Of a stretch of DNA of 64,000 nucleotides, positions 42,834 to 52,531 are shown one piece after another. The notes beneath the pieces were generated by a model. That model had not been told where the DNA came from. It was given only the letters and a program-made list of their open reading frames with translations, and did not search any database. Both the position numbers and the translations under genes were made by a program. The DNA is taken from contig CAJTRI010000002.1 of the NCBI GenBank assembly GCA_910578615.1, forward strand, positions 45,645 to 109,644, in the 5' to 3' direction. This DNA comes from an uncultured Duncaniella sp. GTDB lineage: Bacteria > Bacteroidota > Bacteroidia > Bacteroidales > Muribaculaceae. Every line of letters begins with the position of its first letter. Position 1 is the first letter of the stretch.

Positions 42834-45095
42834 TCATTGATGGCCTGAATAACTGTTGTCATGGAGCTTTGCATAGGCGCGTAGATATTTGTGCAGTCCG
42901 GACACCATCTCGCGAGTCTCTTGAAGCATGTTGAGATATACATAGAGTACTGACATTGTGGAGGGATCTCCTTCGCGTAGGTGGTCGTATAGGCTGTGGT
43001 AGTTGTCTGAAATCATGTCCTTGATTTCATCACAGTGACGTCTCAGGAGATTGACGGTGGATGTGTCAGCTATATCCATCATGGAGACGGTATCGTTGAG
43101 AAGGGTGGCGACCCGTGTTCTGATTGTGTCATATTCGGCTATATAGGTCTGTGGCAACGGTCTGAAATTGTTTTCGACATGTTCCTTGCATGTCTCGTTG
43201 ATGCGTCGTAGGTTGTAGAGCATAGACATGCAGCAGTTGTTGCCGAGATGAAACCATGTGCTTTTCTCTATGGCTGTCTCGCGACTGATCTGCCTGAGGC
43301 ATAATGTCTCCTTGCGGCGTGCGTTCTTCAATACCTTCTTCTGATTTGCCAGACTGCGTTCGGCTTTGTCAAGGACATTTATCTTTTCGTTGACAAATGC
43401 ATCCGTTATAGAACGGTAACTCTCATCGGCAAAGGATATGAATTTTCTTTGCATTGTGGTTATGTAGACCAGCGTCATAGGCCATGTCCGGGAGGTGTCA
43501 CGAGTGGAAAGAATCGAGTGGAACATCACATCGCCTTCATCTACCGAGTCGGCGGCATTGAAGCGCCGGTTGCTTCTGATTATTATAAAGATGGTGACAA
43601 CGGCGAGAGTCAGCATCACCCAGTGTCCTCCGAGGTGCATAAGCAATACTATTGTCCCGGCACCAATGAACGCGGCTCCGGCCGTGAGAAACCATCCGCC
43701 GATGACAGAGATGACGCCTGTGATGCGGAAGACGGCGCTTTCGCGTCCCCAGGCACGGTCGGCCAGCGATGATCCCATGGCCACCATGAAGGTGACGAAG
43801 GTGGTGGAGAGCGGGAGTTTGAGCGAGGTGCCGAGCGCTATTAGGGCGCCAGCGAGGACGAGGTTGACGGAGCCGCGCACAAGGTCAAAGGCTGCTCCAT
43901 CGGCCATTATGGTCTCATCGGTATTGAAGCGGCGGTTGAGCCATCTTCTGACTTTTATCGGTGTCACGCTTTTTACCCATTCTATCAAAGACAGAGTCCA
44001 CCGCACCAGTCTGCGTGCCAGTCGGGAGGAACCGAACATCTCGTCGCCGTCCCCCTGGCTACCGAGGCCGATCTCGGTCTGAGCCACCTTACGGGCCTTA
44101 CCCGAGGTGGCAAGGGCGATGACCATTATGATTCCGGCACCGATGAGAAACCATAGAGGAGTGTCAGAGGATCCTTTGAGAGATTCCATCATGAACATAT
44201 GGGGATTGCCGTCACCATTTGCCGCATAGTCTTGAAATGAGGCGAGTCCTGACAGAGGTACGCCTATAAAGTTGACAAGGTCATTGCCGGCAAAGGCCAT
44301 GGCGAGGGAGAATGTCCCCATAAGCACGATTGTTTTCAGGACATTCACATGGAATATGTGTAGCAGCTGCATGACCAATGTCGAAGCGGTGAGTGTGCAG
44401 ATAATAATCGGCACGGTGTGTGTGGAAATCCACTCCTTTGCTGCCGGTGTCATAAATGCCATGCCGCTGACCCCCTTGATGAGGAGGAAATAGACAATGG
44501 CCGTGGTGCAGATGCCGCCGAAGATTCCGATCTTCCATTTCAGATGGAAACGATAGTCAAACGAGAATATCATACGAGTGACGAACTGTACCAGTGTGCC
44601 GAAAAAGAAGGCTATGGCTACTGAGAGGAATATGCCGAGTATCACTGACAGGGCTTTTTCGGTATTGATAAGGTCGGCAAGTCCAAGCCCTGTTGTGTCG
44701 GAGGCCATCTTGACAAGTGCCACCACGAATGTGGCGCCGAGGAGTTCGAACACCATCGAGACCGTCGTGGATGTCGGCATTCCGAGGGTATTGAATATGT
44801 CAAGAAGTATTATGTCAGTCACCATAACGGCCATGAATATGCAGATAATGTCGTAGAACGAGAAATGCTCAGGCCTGAATATGCCGTGGCGTGCAATATC
44901 CATCATTCCGTTGCTCATTGCCGCACCAAGGAAGACCCCGATAGAGGCCACGATGAGTATCCTTTTGAAGGAGGCGGCTTTGGAGCCTATTGCCGAGTTG
45001 AGAAAGTTGACGGCATCGTTGCTGACGCCTACCGAGAGGTCGAAGATTGCGAGTAGGAACAAGAAAATAACCACGCACAGAAACAGTATCTCCAT
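42834..45095 (-). CDS. PiT-family inorganic phosphate transporter with PhoU-like tail
   Basis: 753 residues from the ATG at 45095; an in-frame ATG at 45128 lies almost at the predicted transcription start and is less likely. Both PiT signatures are present: G-V-S-N-D-A-V-N-F near the N-terminus and A-G-N-D-L-V-N-F-I-G in the second half, within about eleven TM helices. The last roughly 200 residues are soluble, helical and charged, and resemble a PhoU-type domain fused to the permease. Cation-coupled phosphate import. Confidence 0.92.
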   Translation of the reverse strand: MEILFLCVVIFLFLLAIFDLSVGVSNDAVNFLNSAIGSKAASFKRILIVASIGVFLGAAMSNGMMDIARHGIFRPEHFSFYDIICIFMAVMVTDIILLDIFNTLGMPTSTTVSMVFELLGATFVVALVKMASDTTGLGLADLINTEKALSVILGIFLSVAIAFFFGTLVQFVTRMIFSFDYRFHLKWKIGIFGGICTTAIVYFLLIKGVSGMAFMTPAAKEWISTHTVPIIICTLTASTLVMQLLHIFHVNVLKTIVLMGTFSLAMAFAGNDLVNFIGVPLSGLASFQDYAANGDGNPHMFMMESLKGSSDTPLWFLIGAGIIMVIALATSGKARKVAQTEIGLGSQGDGDEMFGSSRLARRLVRWTLSLIEWVKSVTPIKVRRWLNRRFNTDETIMADGAAFDLVRGSVNLVLAGALIALGTSLKLPLSTTFVTFMVAMGSSLADRAWGRESAVFRITGVISVIGGWFLTAGAAFIGAGTIVLLMHLGGHWVMLTLAVVTIFIIIRSNRRFNAADSVDEGDVMFHSILSTRDTSRTWPMTLVYITTMQRKFISFADESYRSITDAFVNEKINVLDKAERSLANQKKVLKNARRKETLCLRQISRETAIEKSTWFHLGNNCCMSMLYNLRRINETCKEHVENNFRPLPQTYIAEYDTIRTRVATLLNDTVSMMDIADTSTVNLLRRHCDEIKDMISDNYHSLYDHLREGDPSTMSVLYVYLNMLQETREMVSGLHKYLRAYAKLHDNSYSGHQ

Positions 45096-45136
45096 TTTAT
45101 TCTTATCATTGAGTTTAGTCCTGTGCAAAGTAAGTC

Positions 45137-45144
45137 CAAAGATA
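45137..45144 (-). promoter_or_regulatory. -7 box for the phosphate transporter gene
   Basis: Minus-strand TATCTTTG, 42 bp before the chosen start at 45095. Confidence 0.65.
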
Positions 45145-45225
45145 TTTCAAAAATGTTTCAAAAAGTTTAAGCTATTATTAAACTTGCAGTGATCCGGTGG
45201 CTGTGTGACGTAGACTGCCTGAAAG

Positions 45226-45264
45226 ATATCCCCTAAACGTCAGATCAGAACGTTTAGGGGATAT
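45226..45264 (-). terminator. Hairpin downstream of porU
   Basis: 15-bp perfect stem (45226-45240 with 45250-45264), 9-nt loop, 45 bp past the porU stop. No T-run on the minus strand. Confidence 0.55.
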
Positions 45265-45308
45265 AGGGTTGTTTGGTGTCGGATACGGATACCTGTGTGC
45301 TTATAATA

Positions 45309-48300
45309 TCATAACGGGGAGACGGCTATGCGTCTGGTCATAGTAGAGGTGGCACCGTTTTCTTCCGTGGTGACTGTGGCGCGATAGAGATATATGCCTC
45401 GTCCCACGCGGTTGCCGTGGCTGTTTGTGAGATTCCAGTTTACAGGAGAGGACGAGTACATATCGGCGCGTCCCGAAGTGGTGTTTGTCCATATCCGGGT
45501 GCCGTTGATGTCGAAAATCTCGATTTTGACTTGGAGCATTGCGTCAGGTCGGTTATGGATGACGTAGAAGTTGGCGTCAACGGTGGCCGGATTGGCATCG
45601 GAATACATATCGAAAATCTTGGGCGCGGCTGACGGGTCGGTAAAGAATTCCACTGATGAAGATGCCGAGTTGCCCGCGACATCCCAGACCATGAGTGTGG
45701 CTGTGTGGTTGCCGGGAGACAGTTCGGGAAGCTGGTAATGTATCATACCTTTTGGTGAGCCGTCTGCATCGGGGGTGAATGACTCCGATACATCCGTGAG
45801 GTTCATTGTCCCGTCAATGCGGACTGACATCATGTGACCTATCCCGGAGGTAGAGAGATTGAAGCCGTTGTCATCTGTGATGCGTGCTATCAGCATTGGC
45901 GCGGTATTTACGGTCTCTCCGTTTTCGAAAGTCTCATGATTGAGATAGAGTTGTTCTATAATCGGAGCCTTGTCATCGGTTATAGCGTCGTCGGCCATGC
46001 CGTAGACATAGAACGAGCGGTCAGTGCCACCGGCGGTTATGGTGGCATCCTCGCTTTCGGCATACATGAGCAGGGCTGCCGGACGGTAGTTGTCGGCTAT
46101 TTCGGCTGGAAGGATCACACGGCATTCCCACTGGCCGTTGGTGACTGTGGCTCGGCCGGCATATATTCGGTCTCCCTGTTCTTCAAACACACGTACAGCC
46201 TCTTCCTCAATCCCAGTCTTGTCATCGCGTCCAAAGGTGGTGACTGAGCGTTCGGCATCGTAGATGGTAAGGCTCACATATCCGTTGAATTCGGACATGA
46301 CATTTCCCATGAAGTCTGTCACCACGCCTTTCATGACAGTGGGGGCAAGTGATGGGATGGTAACCGGGTTGTTGTCAATGTCACCTGCCGGTGCTCCCCC
46401 GATGTCGGTGAGTCTGACTATACCAGACGGAACTGCAAGGCGCATGGCCGGATCTCCGAGGAAGACATATCTCAGCCTGTTGGTGTCGTCAACACGGTTT
46501 TTGGCACGGCGCATGGCCTCAGCCACGGTGCGTATGCGTCCGTCCTCTCCTCGTGCGAACAGCTCGCTGCCCATGGCTGACGATAGCACTCCGTTGCGGG
46601 TGATGAACACGGGCCTTACGGCTGAAATTCCGCCGATGACTCCTCCTGCATCAGACATGGCAAGCATTTCGAGTCCCGAGAGTTCTGTGCCGTCCCAGTG
46701 AAGGAATGAGCAGGTTGCCCCGTAGAAGAACGCGGGACGTTTGAGATAGAGGGTGTTGAGGTCTTTCAACACCATCACGCCCTCGCCCGACAATTCCCGA
46801 AGGCTGGCGTGGCCTATGTAGTTCCACCAGATGACGCCGTCGTTAAGGAGAGTATGCAGCTTGTTGCGGGCGTTGACCGCGACTCCACCAAGTTTTTCGT
46901 GGGCGTCGAGATATACTTTGTTGTATGCCAGATTCTCGCCCATATGGTTCTGGCGCATGGATTTTTCAAGGGACTCTGTCTGGTCAAGATGCACGGCTAT
47001 GTCGCCGTCATCGGCCATTAGGAGGACTTTGGATTTCCAGTCGCCTGTCAGGGGGGACTTTGAATAGGATATGAGGCGGTCGGTGAAGACCTTTGCCGCC
47101 GATGGGTTGCGTGCCGGGATACGGCCCACGGCTATACGGAGTTTGTCACGGTCAGGCCTCATACCCGAATCATCGTCAAGAAACGCGTAGTAGTCATCAG
47201 AACTGAACGATGTGTCATCGCTAAGACTTCCGTCTGTCTGCCATGTGGGGACGTATGTCCCGTTGCTGCGGCTGACAGCCTCCGTCAGGCAGCGGTGGTC
47301 AAAGGTGGCTGCCCCCATAAGGAGCATGTATTTAAGGGAGTGTCCGTCAGCCGATGCGCCCCGGTCATAGAACATTTTGAGCATACGTCTCAGGGCATTG
47401 ATGTCAGGTGTTCCGCTTCCGAATTCGTTGTATACCTTTTCGGGTGTTATTACGAGGACATCCATATGGTCTGATCCTTCGCGATGGAGGTCGGCTATAC
47501 GTTCGCTCTGAGTGACGAGGTCGGGGTGGGAGATAATCACCATGTCTGGTGTGGTTCGGCCGTGTATGTCCTGATTGGCCACGTTTCCGGCTCGAAGCGG
47601 AGATGCGAATGAGCCTGACGGATCCCAGACGGCATAGGTTCGCTGTCCGTAATATTCAGATGTCCAAGCCACTCCGCCATTGACCTGAGTAGTCTTGACA
47701 GATATTATGTCAAGCGGGTCGGTGACGTCCCACACACGGGTATCGGCTGTGGCGCCGGAAAGCATTGGAGAGATGCCGGATGTGGTGAATGTCAGTACCT
47801 TTGAGGATGGGAGGGATATGGAGCGTTCATAGCATACGGATATGTTGTCAAGGGCTATGACGCTCACACTGCCGCTGTATGTACACTCTATACCGAGGCT
47901 CAGGGACGATGCATCGAGCTGGAATGTCTTGCGGATGCGGCATGAGTCACCGAATTCAGATGTCGGCCTTATGCGGTCGTTCGGGTTATATGGCAGCTGG
48001 TTGCCGTTGGCGGATATGCGGAAACTGGCCGGTAGTGAGTTGGTCTTTCCAAAGAAGTCTGCCTGAATCCATACGTCAGAGTCTGCCACACGTCCCGGCA
48101 GTTGGAAATTGAATGTGCGGTTGCGGGTGAGGCGGAAGTCCTCGCCAAGGAGCAGATGGCCGCTTTCGGCAGGTGACGTGGCGTCAATCTCATGGCGTGA
48201 GCTTTCTATGAATGTCGAAGTAAGTCCGGGGCCGGGCGCGAGTCCTTCTTCCTTGAACTGGCGTTGGGGAATATCTTTGTCGGTAAGGAAATAGTAACCG

Positions 48301-48698
48301 GCTGTGGCATAGGGATTGAGAGAGTGGAAATAGTATGGTGAGCCTGAGACATCCTCCCTTGTTTCAAGTCCTACGGCATAGAACACTATTCCCCGGTTTG
48401 TCAAGACAGTCTGGACAAGCGGTAGGTCATCGATATAGTTGGCACGAGAAAAATAATCCGGAATGCGCCGGCCGCCGTAGCCGTATACTCTCACTTTTTC
48501 GGGCGATGTGAACCCCATGGAGCGCAGGTCGGTATTGGAGATTAGGTGCATACCTGTCTCAGTGACGGATATCTTCACCCATCTACCATCGGCAAGTACC
48601 GAGGAGGAGGCGTAAGTGTCGGCATCGAACCCCTTGGATGCCAGAGGACTGACGGCAAGGAGGATGAGGATTATTATGTTTCTTGCAAGATGGTTCAT
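45309..48698 (-). CDS. porU: Type IX secretion system sortase-like peptidase PorU
   Basis: 1129 residues with a signal peptide (cleavage near A-S-K-G). C25 gingipain-like peptidase that trims the C-terminal signal of T9SS cargo at the cell surface and links it to lipopolysaccharide. Catalytic features: the histidine in Y-I-G-H-A-S (about 628) and the cysteine in G-A-T-C-S-F-L-H-W-D-G (about 662). A large N-terminal beta region precedes them; at the C-terminus an immunoglobulin-like part and a FlgD-like module (I-F-D-I-N-G-T-R-I-W, G-I-Y-L-Y-R-A-T-V). It is separated by only 31 bp from the lysozyme gene. The usual PorV neighbour is absent in this window. Confidence 0.93.
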   Translation of the reverse strand: MNHLARNIIILILLAVSPLASKGFDADTYASSSVLADGRWVKISVTETGMHLISNTDLRSMGFTSPEKVRVYGYGGRRIPDYFSRANYIDDLPLVQTVLTNRGIVFYAVGLETREDVSGSPYYFHSLNPYATAGYYFLTDKDIPQRQFKEEGLAPGPGLTSTFIESSRHEIDATSPAESGHLLLGEDFRLTRNRTFNFQLPGRVADSDVWIQADFFGKTNSLPASFRISANGNQLPYNPNDRIRPTSEFGDSCRIRKTFQLDASSLSLGIECTYSGSVSVIALDNISVCYERSISLPSSKVLTFTTSGISPMLSGATADTRVWDVTDPLDIISVKTTQVNGGVAWTSEYYGQRTYAVWDPSGSFASPLRAGNVANQDIHGRTTPDMVIISHPDLVTQSERIADLHREGSDHMDVLVITPEKVYNEFGSGTPDINALRRMLKMFYDRGASADGHSLKYMLLMGAATFDHRCLTEAVSRSNGTYVPTWQTDGSLSDDTSFSSDDYYAFLDDDSGMRPDRDKLRIAVGRIPARNPSAAKVFTDRLISYSKSPLTGDWKSKVLLMADDGDIAVHLDQTESLEKSMRQNHMGENLAYNKVYLDAHEKLGGVAVNARNKLHTLLNDGVIWWNYIGHASLRELSGEGVMVLKDLNTLYLKRPAFFYGATCSFLHWDGTELSGLEMLAMSDAGGVIGGISAVRPVFITRNGVLSSAMGSELFARGEDGRIRTVAEAMRRAKNRVDDTNRLRYVFLGDPAMRLAVPSGIVRLTDIGGAPAGDIDNNPVTIPSLAPTVMKGVVTDFMGNVMSEFNGYVSLTIYDAERSVTTFGRDDKTGIEEEAVRVFEEQGDRIYAGRATVTNGQWECRVILPAEIADNYRPAALLMYAESEDATITAGGTDRSFYVYGMADDAITDDKAPIIEQLYLNHETFENGETVNTAPMLIARITDDNGFNLSTSGIGHMMSVRIDGTMNLTDVSESFTPDADGSPKGMIHYQLPELSPGNHTATLMVWDVAGNSASSSVEFFTDPSAAPKIFDMYSDANPATVDANFYVIHNRPDAMLQVKIEIFDINGTRIWTNTTSGRADMYSSSPVNWNLTNSHGNRVGRGIYLYRATVTTEENGATSTMTRRIAVSPL

Positions 48699-48729
48699 AG
48701 CTTAGATAAAAACGTTGTGGGAATACGTT

Positions 48730-49440
48730 TTATTGTGTGGCCGGCGGTGACTTGCTTCCGTTTGCAAACGTTTCCCAGTCTGCCATGGTGCCATGGAACG
48801 CATTGATGTCCACAGGGCTTTTAGTGCCGCTGACCCTGCCGTTGTGGGTGGCCTGCCAGATAGTCCATCTGTGTTTGTCTGGTTCTACGGCCAGTGAGCA
48901 TATCCATAAAGGGTATCCTTCGAGGCGTCTTTCTATGAAGCGTGCGAATCCGTTTTTATTTGTGTAAAGCATGACTCGGTATCCGTGGCTTTCGAGATGG
49001 TCTATCATCTCTCCGAGACGGTTGAGCACGAGTGCCGTGGCCTGGCTGTTGGGATTTGTCCACTCTTCGAGGTCAATGACCAGCGGAAGGTCGAGTTCGC
49101 GGTCTTTGACAGAGTTGAGGAAGTTGAGTCCCTGCATGTAGCCCGGGGTGTCGAAGCGGAAGAAATGATATGCGCCGGCTTTCAGTCCGGCCTCTCGGGC
49201 ACGGCGCAGGTTCTGAATGAATCGCTTGTCCTTGAATGTGGCTCCCTCGGTGGCTTTTATTATGACAAATTCATAACCGTCCTCCCTGACGAGCGGGAAG
49301 TCTATATCTCCGTTGTGGGCGCTTATATCGATACCTCTGACCTCATATCTTGCAGGATCTGGATAAGGGGCCTGAGGGCTGTTCCTGTCACATGCGGACA
49401 GGGTCAGGAAGATACAGAACAATGTCAGAAGTGGTTTCAA
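48730..49440 (-). CDS. GH25 lysozyme-type lipoprotein
   Basis: 236 residues. Lipoprotein signal L-T-L-S-A-C-D-R-N. The GH25 domain starts at G-I-D-I-S-A-H-N-G-D-I-D-F and carries the catalytic acidic pair in V-I-D-L-E-E-W plus A-Y-H-F-F-R-F. It cleaves the glycan backbone of peptidoglycan (N-acetylmuramidase). A lipid anchor implies periplasmic or surface action: wall remodelling or attack on neighbours. Last residues P-A-T-Q. Upstream of porU on the same strand. Confidence 0.92.
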   Translation of the reverse strand: MKPLLTLFCIFLTLSACDRNSPQAPYPDPARYEVRGIDISAHNGDIDFPLVREDGYEFVIIKATEGATFKDKRFIQNLRRAREAGLKAGAYHFFRFDTPGYMQGLNFLNSVKDRELDLPLVIDLEEWTNPNSQATALVLNRLGEMIDHLESHGYRVMLYTNKNGFARFIERRLEGYPLWICSLAVEPDKHRWTIWQATHNGRVSGTKSPVDINAFHGTMADWETFANGSKSPPATQ

Positions 49441-49508
49441 GAGGGATGGCAGGGTGGTGGGGTTTCAGTTATTTATCAGGTATCTTATTCGTTAAGGTTG
49501 GCATTCTT

Positions 49509-50168
49509 TCAGCCGTTTAAAGCTGATAGGTTGAACCCGGAGCCGGTATAGACGAAGTCAAGAAGTCCCATGGAGTGGAGGGTGACGGCGAGGTCTTCGG
49601 CCGTGGTGCGTGACACATGGGCCGCTATCATGAAGTCCTCCACTGACACGCCCGAAGGCCGCGATGCCATGTCGAGCAGGCAGCGTCCGGCATCGCCGAT
49701 AGCTATCGCGGGGTTTTCGCGTCGTGAGGCCTCTTTCCATGCTCTGGCCATCAGGGGCGGTACTGAGATATTCTCGTCCTTGACACGGAAATAGGCTTTC
49801 AGCGAACCGTCGGTTTCCCTGACGCAGACCGGGCGTGTGGGAGAACGGTCGATTTCCACTCGCATCACGGTGAGTCCTCCATCTGTCTTAAAGGCTGTCA
49901 CGCGTATTTCCTGAGGCGGGACACAATGCATCTGCGCGGCCTGTTCGACCACGTATATATCTTCCTCGTTGCGCACGCCGGCTATCACACCGTTGTCTTT
50001 GACCCCTATCAGGAGGCGGCCCCCGTCGTTGTTGGCGAAAGCCGAGAGGCTGCGGGCAATCTTGCGGCTGTCCGAGACTGAGAATTTGAAGTCCTGTCTG
50101 ACATGTTCGCCTTCTTCTATGAGCGAAGCGATATAGAACCGTCCCTTAATCCCTCTGATATCCTTCAT
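49509..50168 (-). CDS. AlbA_2 (Schlafen-type) ATP-binding domain protein
   Basis: 219 residues. The AlbA_2/Slfn domain (about 18-130) includes E-H-V-R-Q-D-F-K-F, S-A-F-A-N-N-D-G-G-R-L-L-I-G-V-K-D-N-G and V-E-I-D-R-S-P-T-R-P-V. A short winged-helix-like tail follows (S-V-E-D-F-M-I-A-A-H-V-S-R-T-T-A). This family is often annotated as a transcriptional regulator or putative nucleic-acid-binding ATPase; the role is not established. It lies 21 bp after luxS, at the distal end of the tat-mtnN-luxS unit. Confidence 0.85.
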   Translation of the reverse strand: MKDIRGIKGRFYIASLIEEGEHVRQDFKFSVSDSRKIARSLSAFANNDGGRLLIGVKDNGVIAGVRNEEDIYVVEQAAQMHCVPPQEIRVTAFKTDGGLTVMRVEIDRSPTRPVCVRETDGSLKAYFRVKDENISVPPLMARAWKEASRRENPAIAIGDAGRCLLDMASRPSGVSVEDFMIAAHVSRTTAEDLAVTLHSMGLLDFVYTGSGFNLSALNG

Positions 50169-50189
50169 TCCATGAAAATATGGCTATGG

Positions 50190-50672
50190 TCAGGCCGGAT
50201 AGTTGAGATTTTCGTCCGAGGCAGATGTAAGGACTTCGTCGATATATCTGCGTGCGGCGAGACGTGCGCCGTCAGAATCCATGAAAGAGTAGTTGCCGCA
50301 GTCACGCGGTGTGGCGCCTGGAATGTCTCCTTCGAACGAGGCGACAAACTCCATGGTCTCGCGCACGAGGGGGAGTATATCTTTTGAGGATACCTCGCCC
50401 TGCACGAGAAGGTAATTGCCCGTGCAGCATCCCATCGGCCCCCAGTATACTATGCGCGATGCCCATACGGGATGGTTGCGCAGGTATGTGGCCGCGAGGT
50501 GCTCCATGGCATGGAGTGTCTCGGGGGTGAGCGCCGGCTGACGGTTTGGCTCGGTCATGCGGATGTCAAAAGTGGTTATGTGGTCGCCGGACGGGGTGGT
50601 ATCGCGCCGGGAGACATAGATGCCGCGTAGGAGCTTGTCATGGTCTATTGTGAAACTTTCTATCTTTTTCAT
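50190..50672 (-). CDS. luxS: S-ribosylhomocysteine lyase LuxS
   Basis: 160 residues, full length. Splits S-ribosylhomocysteine to homocysteine and the AI-2 precursor DPD. The metal site is H-A-M-E-H (H54, E57, H58) with the third ligand C125 in R-D-C-G-N-Y; the active-site cysteine lies in M-G-C-C-T-G-N-Y (82 or 83). H-A-M-E-H replaces the common H-T-L-E-H form but keeps all ligands. Its start overlaps the mtnN stop (ATGA), so the two consecutive steps of SAH recycling are translationally coupled. Confidence 0.96.
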   Translation of the reverse strand: MKKIESFTIDHDKLLRGIYVSRRDTTPSGDHITTFDIRMTEPNRQPALTPETLHAMEHLAATYLRNHPVWASRIVYWGPMGCCTGNYLLVQGEVSSKDILPLVRETMEFVASFEGDIPGATPRDCGNYSFMDSDGARLAARRYIDEVLTSASDENLNYPA

Positions 50673-51352
50673 TCTGTAACAGAGCTGATTTCGGAAAGTA
50701 TTTTGCTGACGAGTGAGAAAGAGTGTCGCGGGGCATCTTCCCAGAAGTCCTCATATTGGCGCGAGTTGTCGTGGTCGCTCCAAGGGGAGTCGCTTATGAC
50801 CCTCATGCAGAAGAAGGGGACGTCACGCAGACAGCACACCTGCGCTATGGCGGCCGATTCCATATCGATGGCCTTTACATCCGGGAAACGCGAACGTATG
50901 ATCTCTACCTCTTCCTTACGGGATATGAAAAGTTCGCCGGTGGCTATGAGTCCGTGTCTCACGTGCGGCCCGGATACGATTTTGTCAAAATTGACAGACG
51001 GGAGTATGCGGGGGCATCCAGGGACATGGCCCCATTCCTCGCCTATGCACCAGAAGTCGTGATGCACCAGCCCGGTGGCCACGACCACGTCCATCACTGC
51101 CACGTCAGAGGCTGCGCCCGCAGCCACGCCGGTGTTTATCACGAGGTCGGGTGCGAAGGTGTCAATGAGGGTGGTTGCACCTATGGCGGCGTTGACTTTT
51201 CCGATTCCGCATTCCATTGCCACTACCTTGTGGCCCGGTATATTGCCTATATGGAATGTAGTGGAGCCGCATGTCTGGGTAGTGACCTCTCCCAGCATTG
51301 GGATGATCAGCCTTAGCTCCTTGCTCATGGCTACGATGATACCTATTGTCAT
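50669..51352 (-). CDS. mtnN: 5'-methylthioadenosine/S-adenosylhomocysteine nucleosidase
   Basis: 227 residues. Removes adenine from SAH and MTA, supplying the substrate of LuxS. Family residues: M-S-K-E-L start, V-A-M-E-C-G-I-G-K-V-N-A, V-I-N-T-G-V-A-A-G, and the catalytic region V-K-A-I-D-M-E-S-A-A-I-A with V-I-S-D-S-P near the end. Four-base overlaps with tatC upstream and luxS downstream. Confidence 0.95.
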   Translation of the reverse strand: MTIGIIVAMSKELRLIIPMLGEVTTQTCGSTTFHIGNIPGHKVVAMECGIGKVNAAIGATTLIDTFAPDLVINTGVAAGAASDVAVMDVVVATGLVHHDFWCIGEEWGHVPGCPRILPSVNFDKIVSGPHVRHGLIATGELFISRKEEVEIIRSRFPDVKAIDMESAAIAQVCCLRDVPFFCMRVISDSPWSDHDNSRQYEDFWEDAPRHSFSLVSKILSEISSVTE

Positions 51353-52131
51353 GATGTCTCGATGATTTCTTTTTTGCGGGCAGGGACGGTGAAGGCCGAC
51401 ACTTCCCAGAGTAAGTATATTGGTAGGAAAACCACTGTCAGAGTGAAAGGGTCGCCTGTGGGCGTGATGACGGCGGCCAGTATGAGGAGGGCTATGACGG
51501 CATGGCGGCGGTAACGGTCAAATAGGCCCCGGTTGATGAGTCCGGCCTTTCCGAGAAGCCATGCGAGTACGGGGAGTTCGAATATGATACCCATCATTAG
51601 AATGAGCATCATGAAATTGTCCATGTATGAGTCGAGGGATATATGGTTGGGTATTGATTCGCTTAACCGATAGTCGGCAAGAAAGCGGAGAGTCAATGGG
51701 AAGACGAGGAAATAGCCGCATGCCACGCCGAGAAAGAACATCGCATTGCCGGCTGCAAAGGCAGTACCTGCACCGCGCTTTTCATCTTCATAAAGTCCGG
51801 GTGCCACGAATCCCCATATCAGATATACGATTATCGGGAAGGATGTTATGATGGCAAGCCAGAATGACGCGGACATGTGGATGAAGAATTGCGATGCAAG
51901 CTGTATGTTGACGAGCTTTATCTCCTCCCTGTCCGGGTCGATGACATCGCCGGCAAGGTCAAGAATCTGGTATAGGCAGAAGTCGGGGCGGCACGGGGCG
52001 AGAATAACGGTGTCAAAGAGTTCTGGCATCACGGCGAAATAGGCCGTCATAAGGATGACTATGACAACCACCCCTCGCAGCAACACAGTGCGAAGGGCGT
52101 CCACATGATCCCAAAACCCCATTTCCTTCAT
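51349..52131 (-). CDS. tatC: Sec-independent translocase subunit TatC
   Basis: 260 residues, six TM helices. Recognises twin-arginine signal peptides. N-terminal F-W-D-H-V-D-A-L-R, the conserved F-P-I-V-Y-L-I-W-G-F-V-A-P-G-L-Y-E-D-E-K segment and F-E-L-P-V-L-A-W-L. Located 32 bp after tatA; no tatB is seen, consistent with a minimal TatA/E-TatC system. Confidence 0.95.
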   Translation of the reverse strand: MKEMGFWDHVDALRTVLLRGVVVIVILMTAYFAVMPELFDTVILAPCRPDFCLYQILDLAGDVIDPDREEIKLVNIQLASQFFIHMSASFWLAIITSFPIIVYLIWGFVAPGLYEDEKRGAGTAFAAGNAMFFLGVACGYFLVFPLTLRFLADYRLSESIPNHISLDSYMDNFMMLILMMGIIFELPVLAWLLGKAGLINRGLFDRYRRHAVIALLILAAVITPTGDPFTLTVVFLPIYLLWEVSAFTVPARKKEIIETS

Positions 52132-52163
52132 GTGTGGATGTGTGAAAAATATATGTCGGCTGG

Positions 52164-52352
52164 TCAGTCTTTCTTTTCAGTCGGGCGTGAGATTTCGTCA
52201 CTGACCTCGTTCATTCCGTCCTTGAATGACCTAATTCCTTTCCCAAGGCTGCGGGCGAGTTCGGGTATGCGCTTGGCACCAAAGAGCAGGAGCACCATGA
52301 AGAATATGATGACCATCTCGCCGGTGCCGAGATTGAAGATACAGGGTATCAT
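52164..52352 (-). CDS. tatA: Twin-arginine translocase subunit TatA/E
   Basis: 62 residues. One N-terminal TM helix (V-I-I-F-F-M-V-L-L-L-F-G), the hinge G-A-K-R-I-P-E-L-A and an amphipathic helix (R-S-L-G-K-G-I-R-S-F-K-D-G) followed by a charged tail, the canonical TatA layout. First gene of the tatA-tatC-mtnN-luxS unit, with a -7 box 73 bp upstream. Confidence 0.94.
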   Translation of the reverse strand: MIPCIFNLGTGEMVIIFFMVLLLFGAKRIPELARSLGKGIRSFKDGMNEVSDEISRPTEKKD

Positions 52353-52424
52353 TGTCTGTATTATTAAGGTTTAAGAAACCGTCCGGCAGGGGCATCGGCT
52401 CCCCGTGACGTTCGGGTTGTAATG

Positions 52425-52432
52425 CAAAGTTA
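52425..52432 (-). promoter_or_regulatory. -7 box for the tatA operon
   Basis: Minus-strand TAACTTTG. Confidence 0.6.
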
Positions 52433-52487
52433 CTGACTTTTCACTTCATTAACGCGAAAAGTCACTGAAAAATTGCCAAAAAATAGT

Positions 52488-52495
52488 TAACTTTG
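52488..52495 (+). promoter_or_regulatory. -7 box for fabD
   Basis: TAACTTTG, 36 bp before the fabD ATG. No clear -33 element. Confidence 0.6.
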
Positions 52496-52531
52496 CGACC
52501 TTGAAACACAAAACATCAATCATTATACCAT

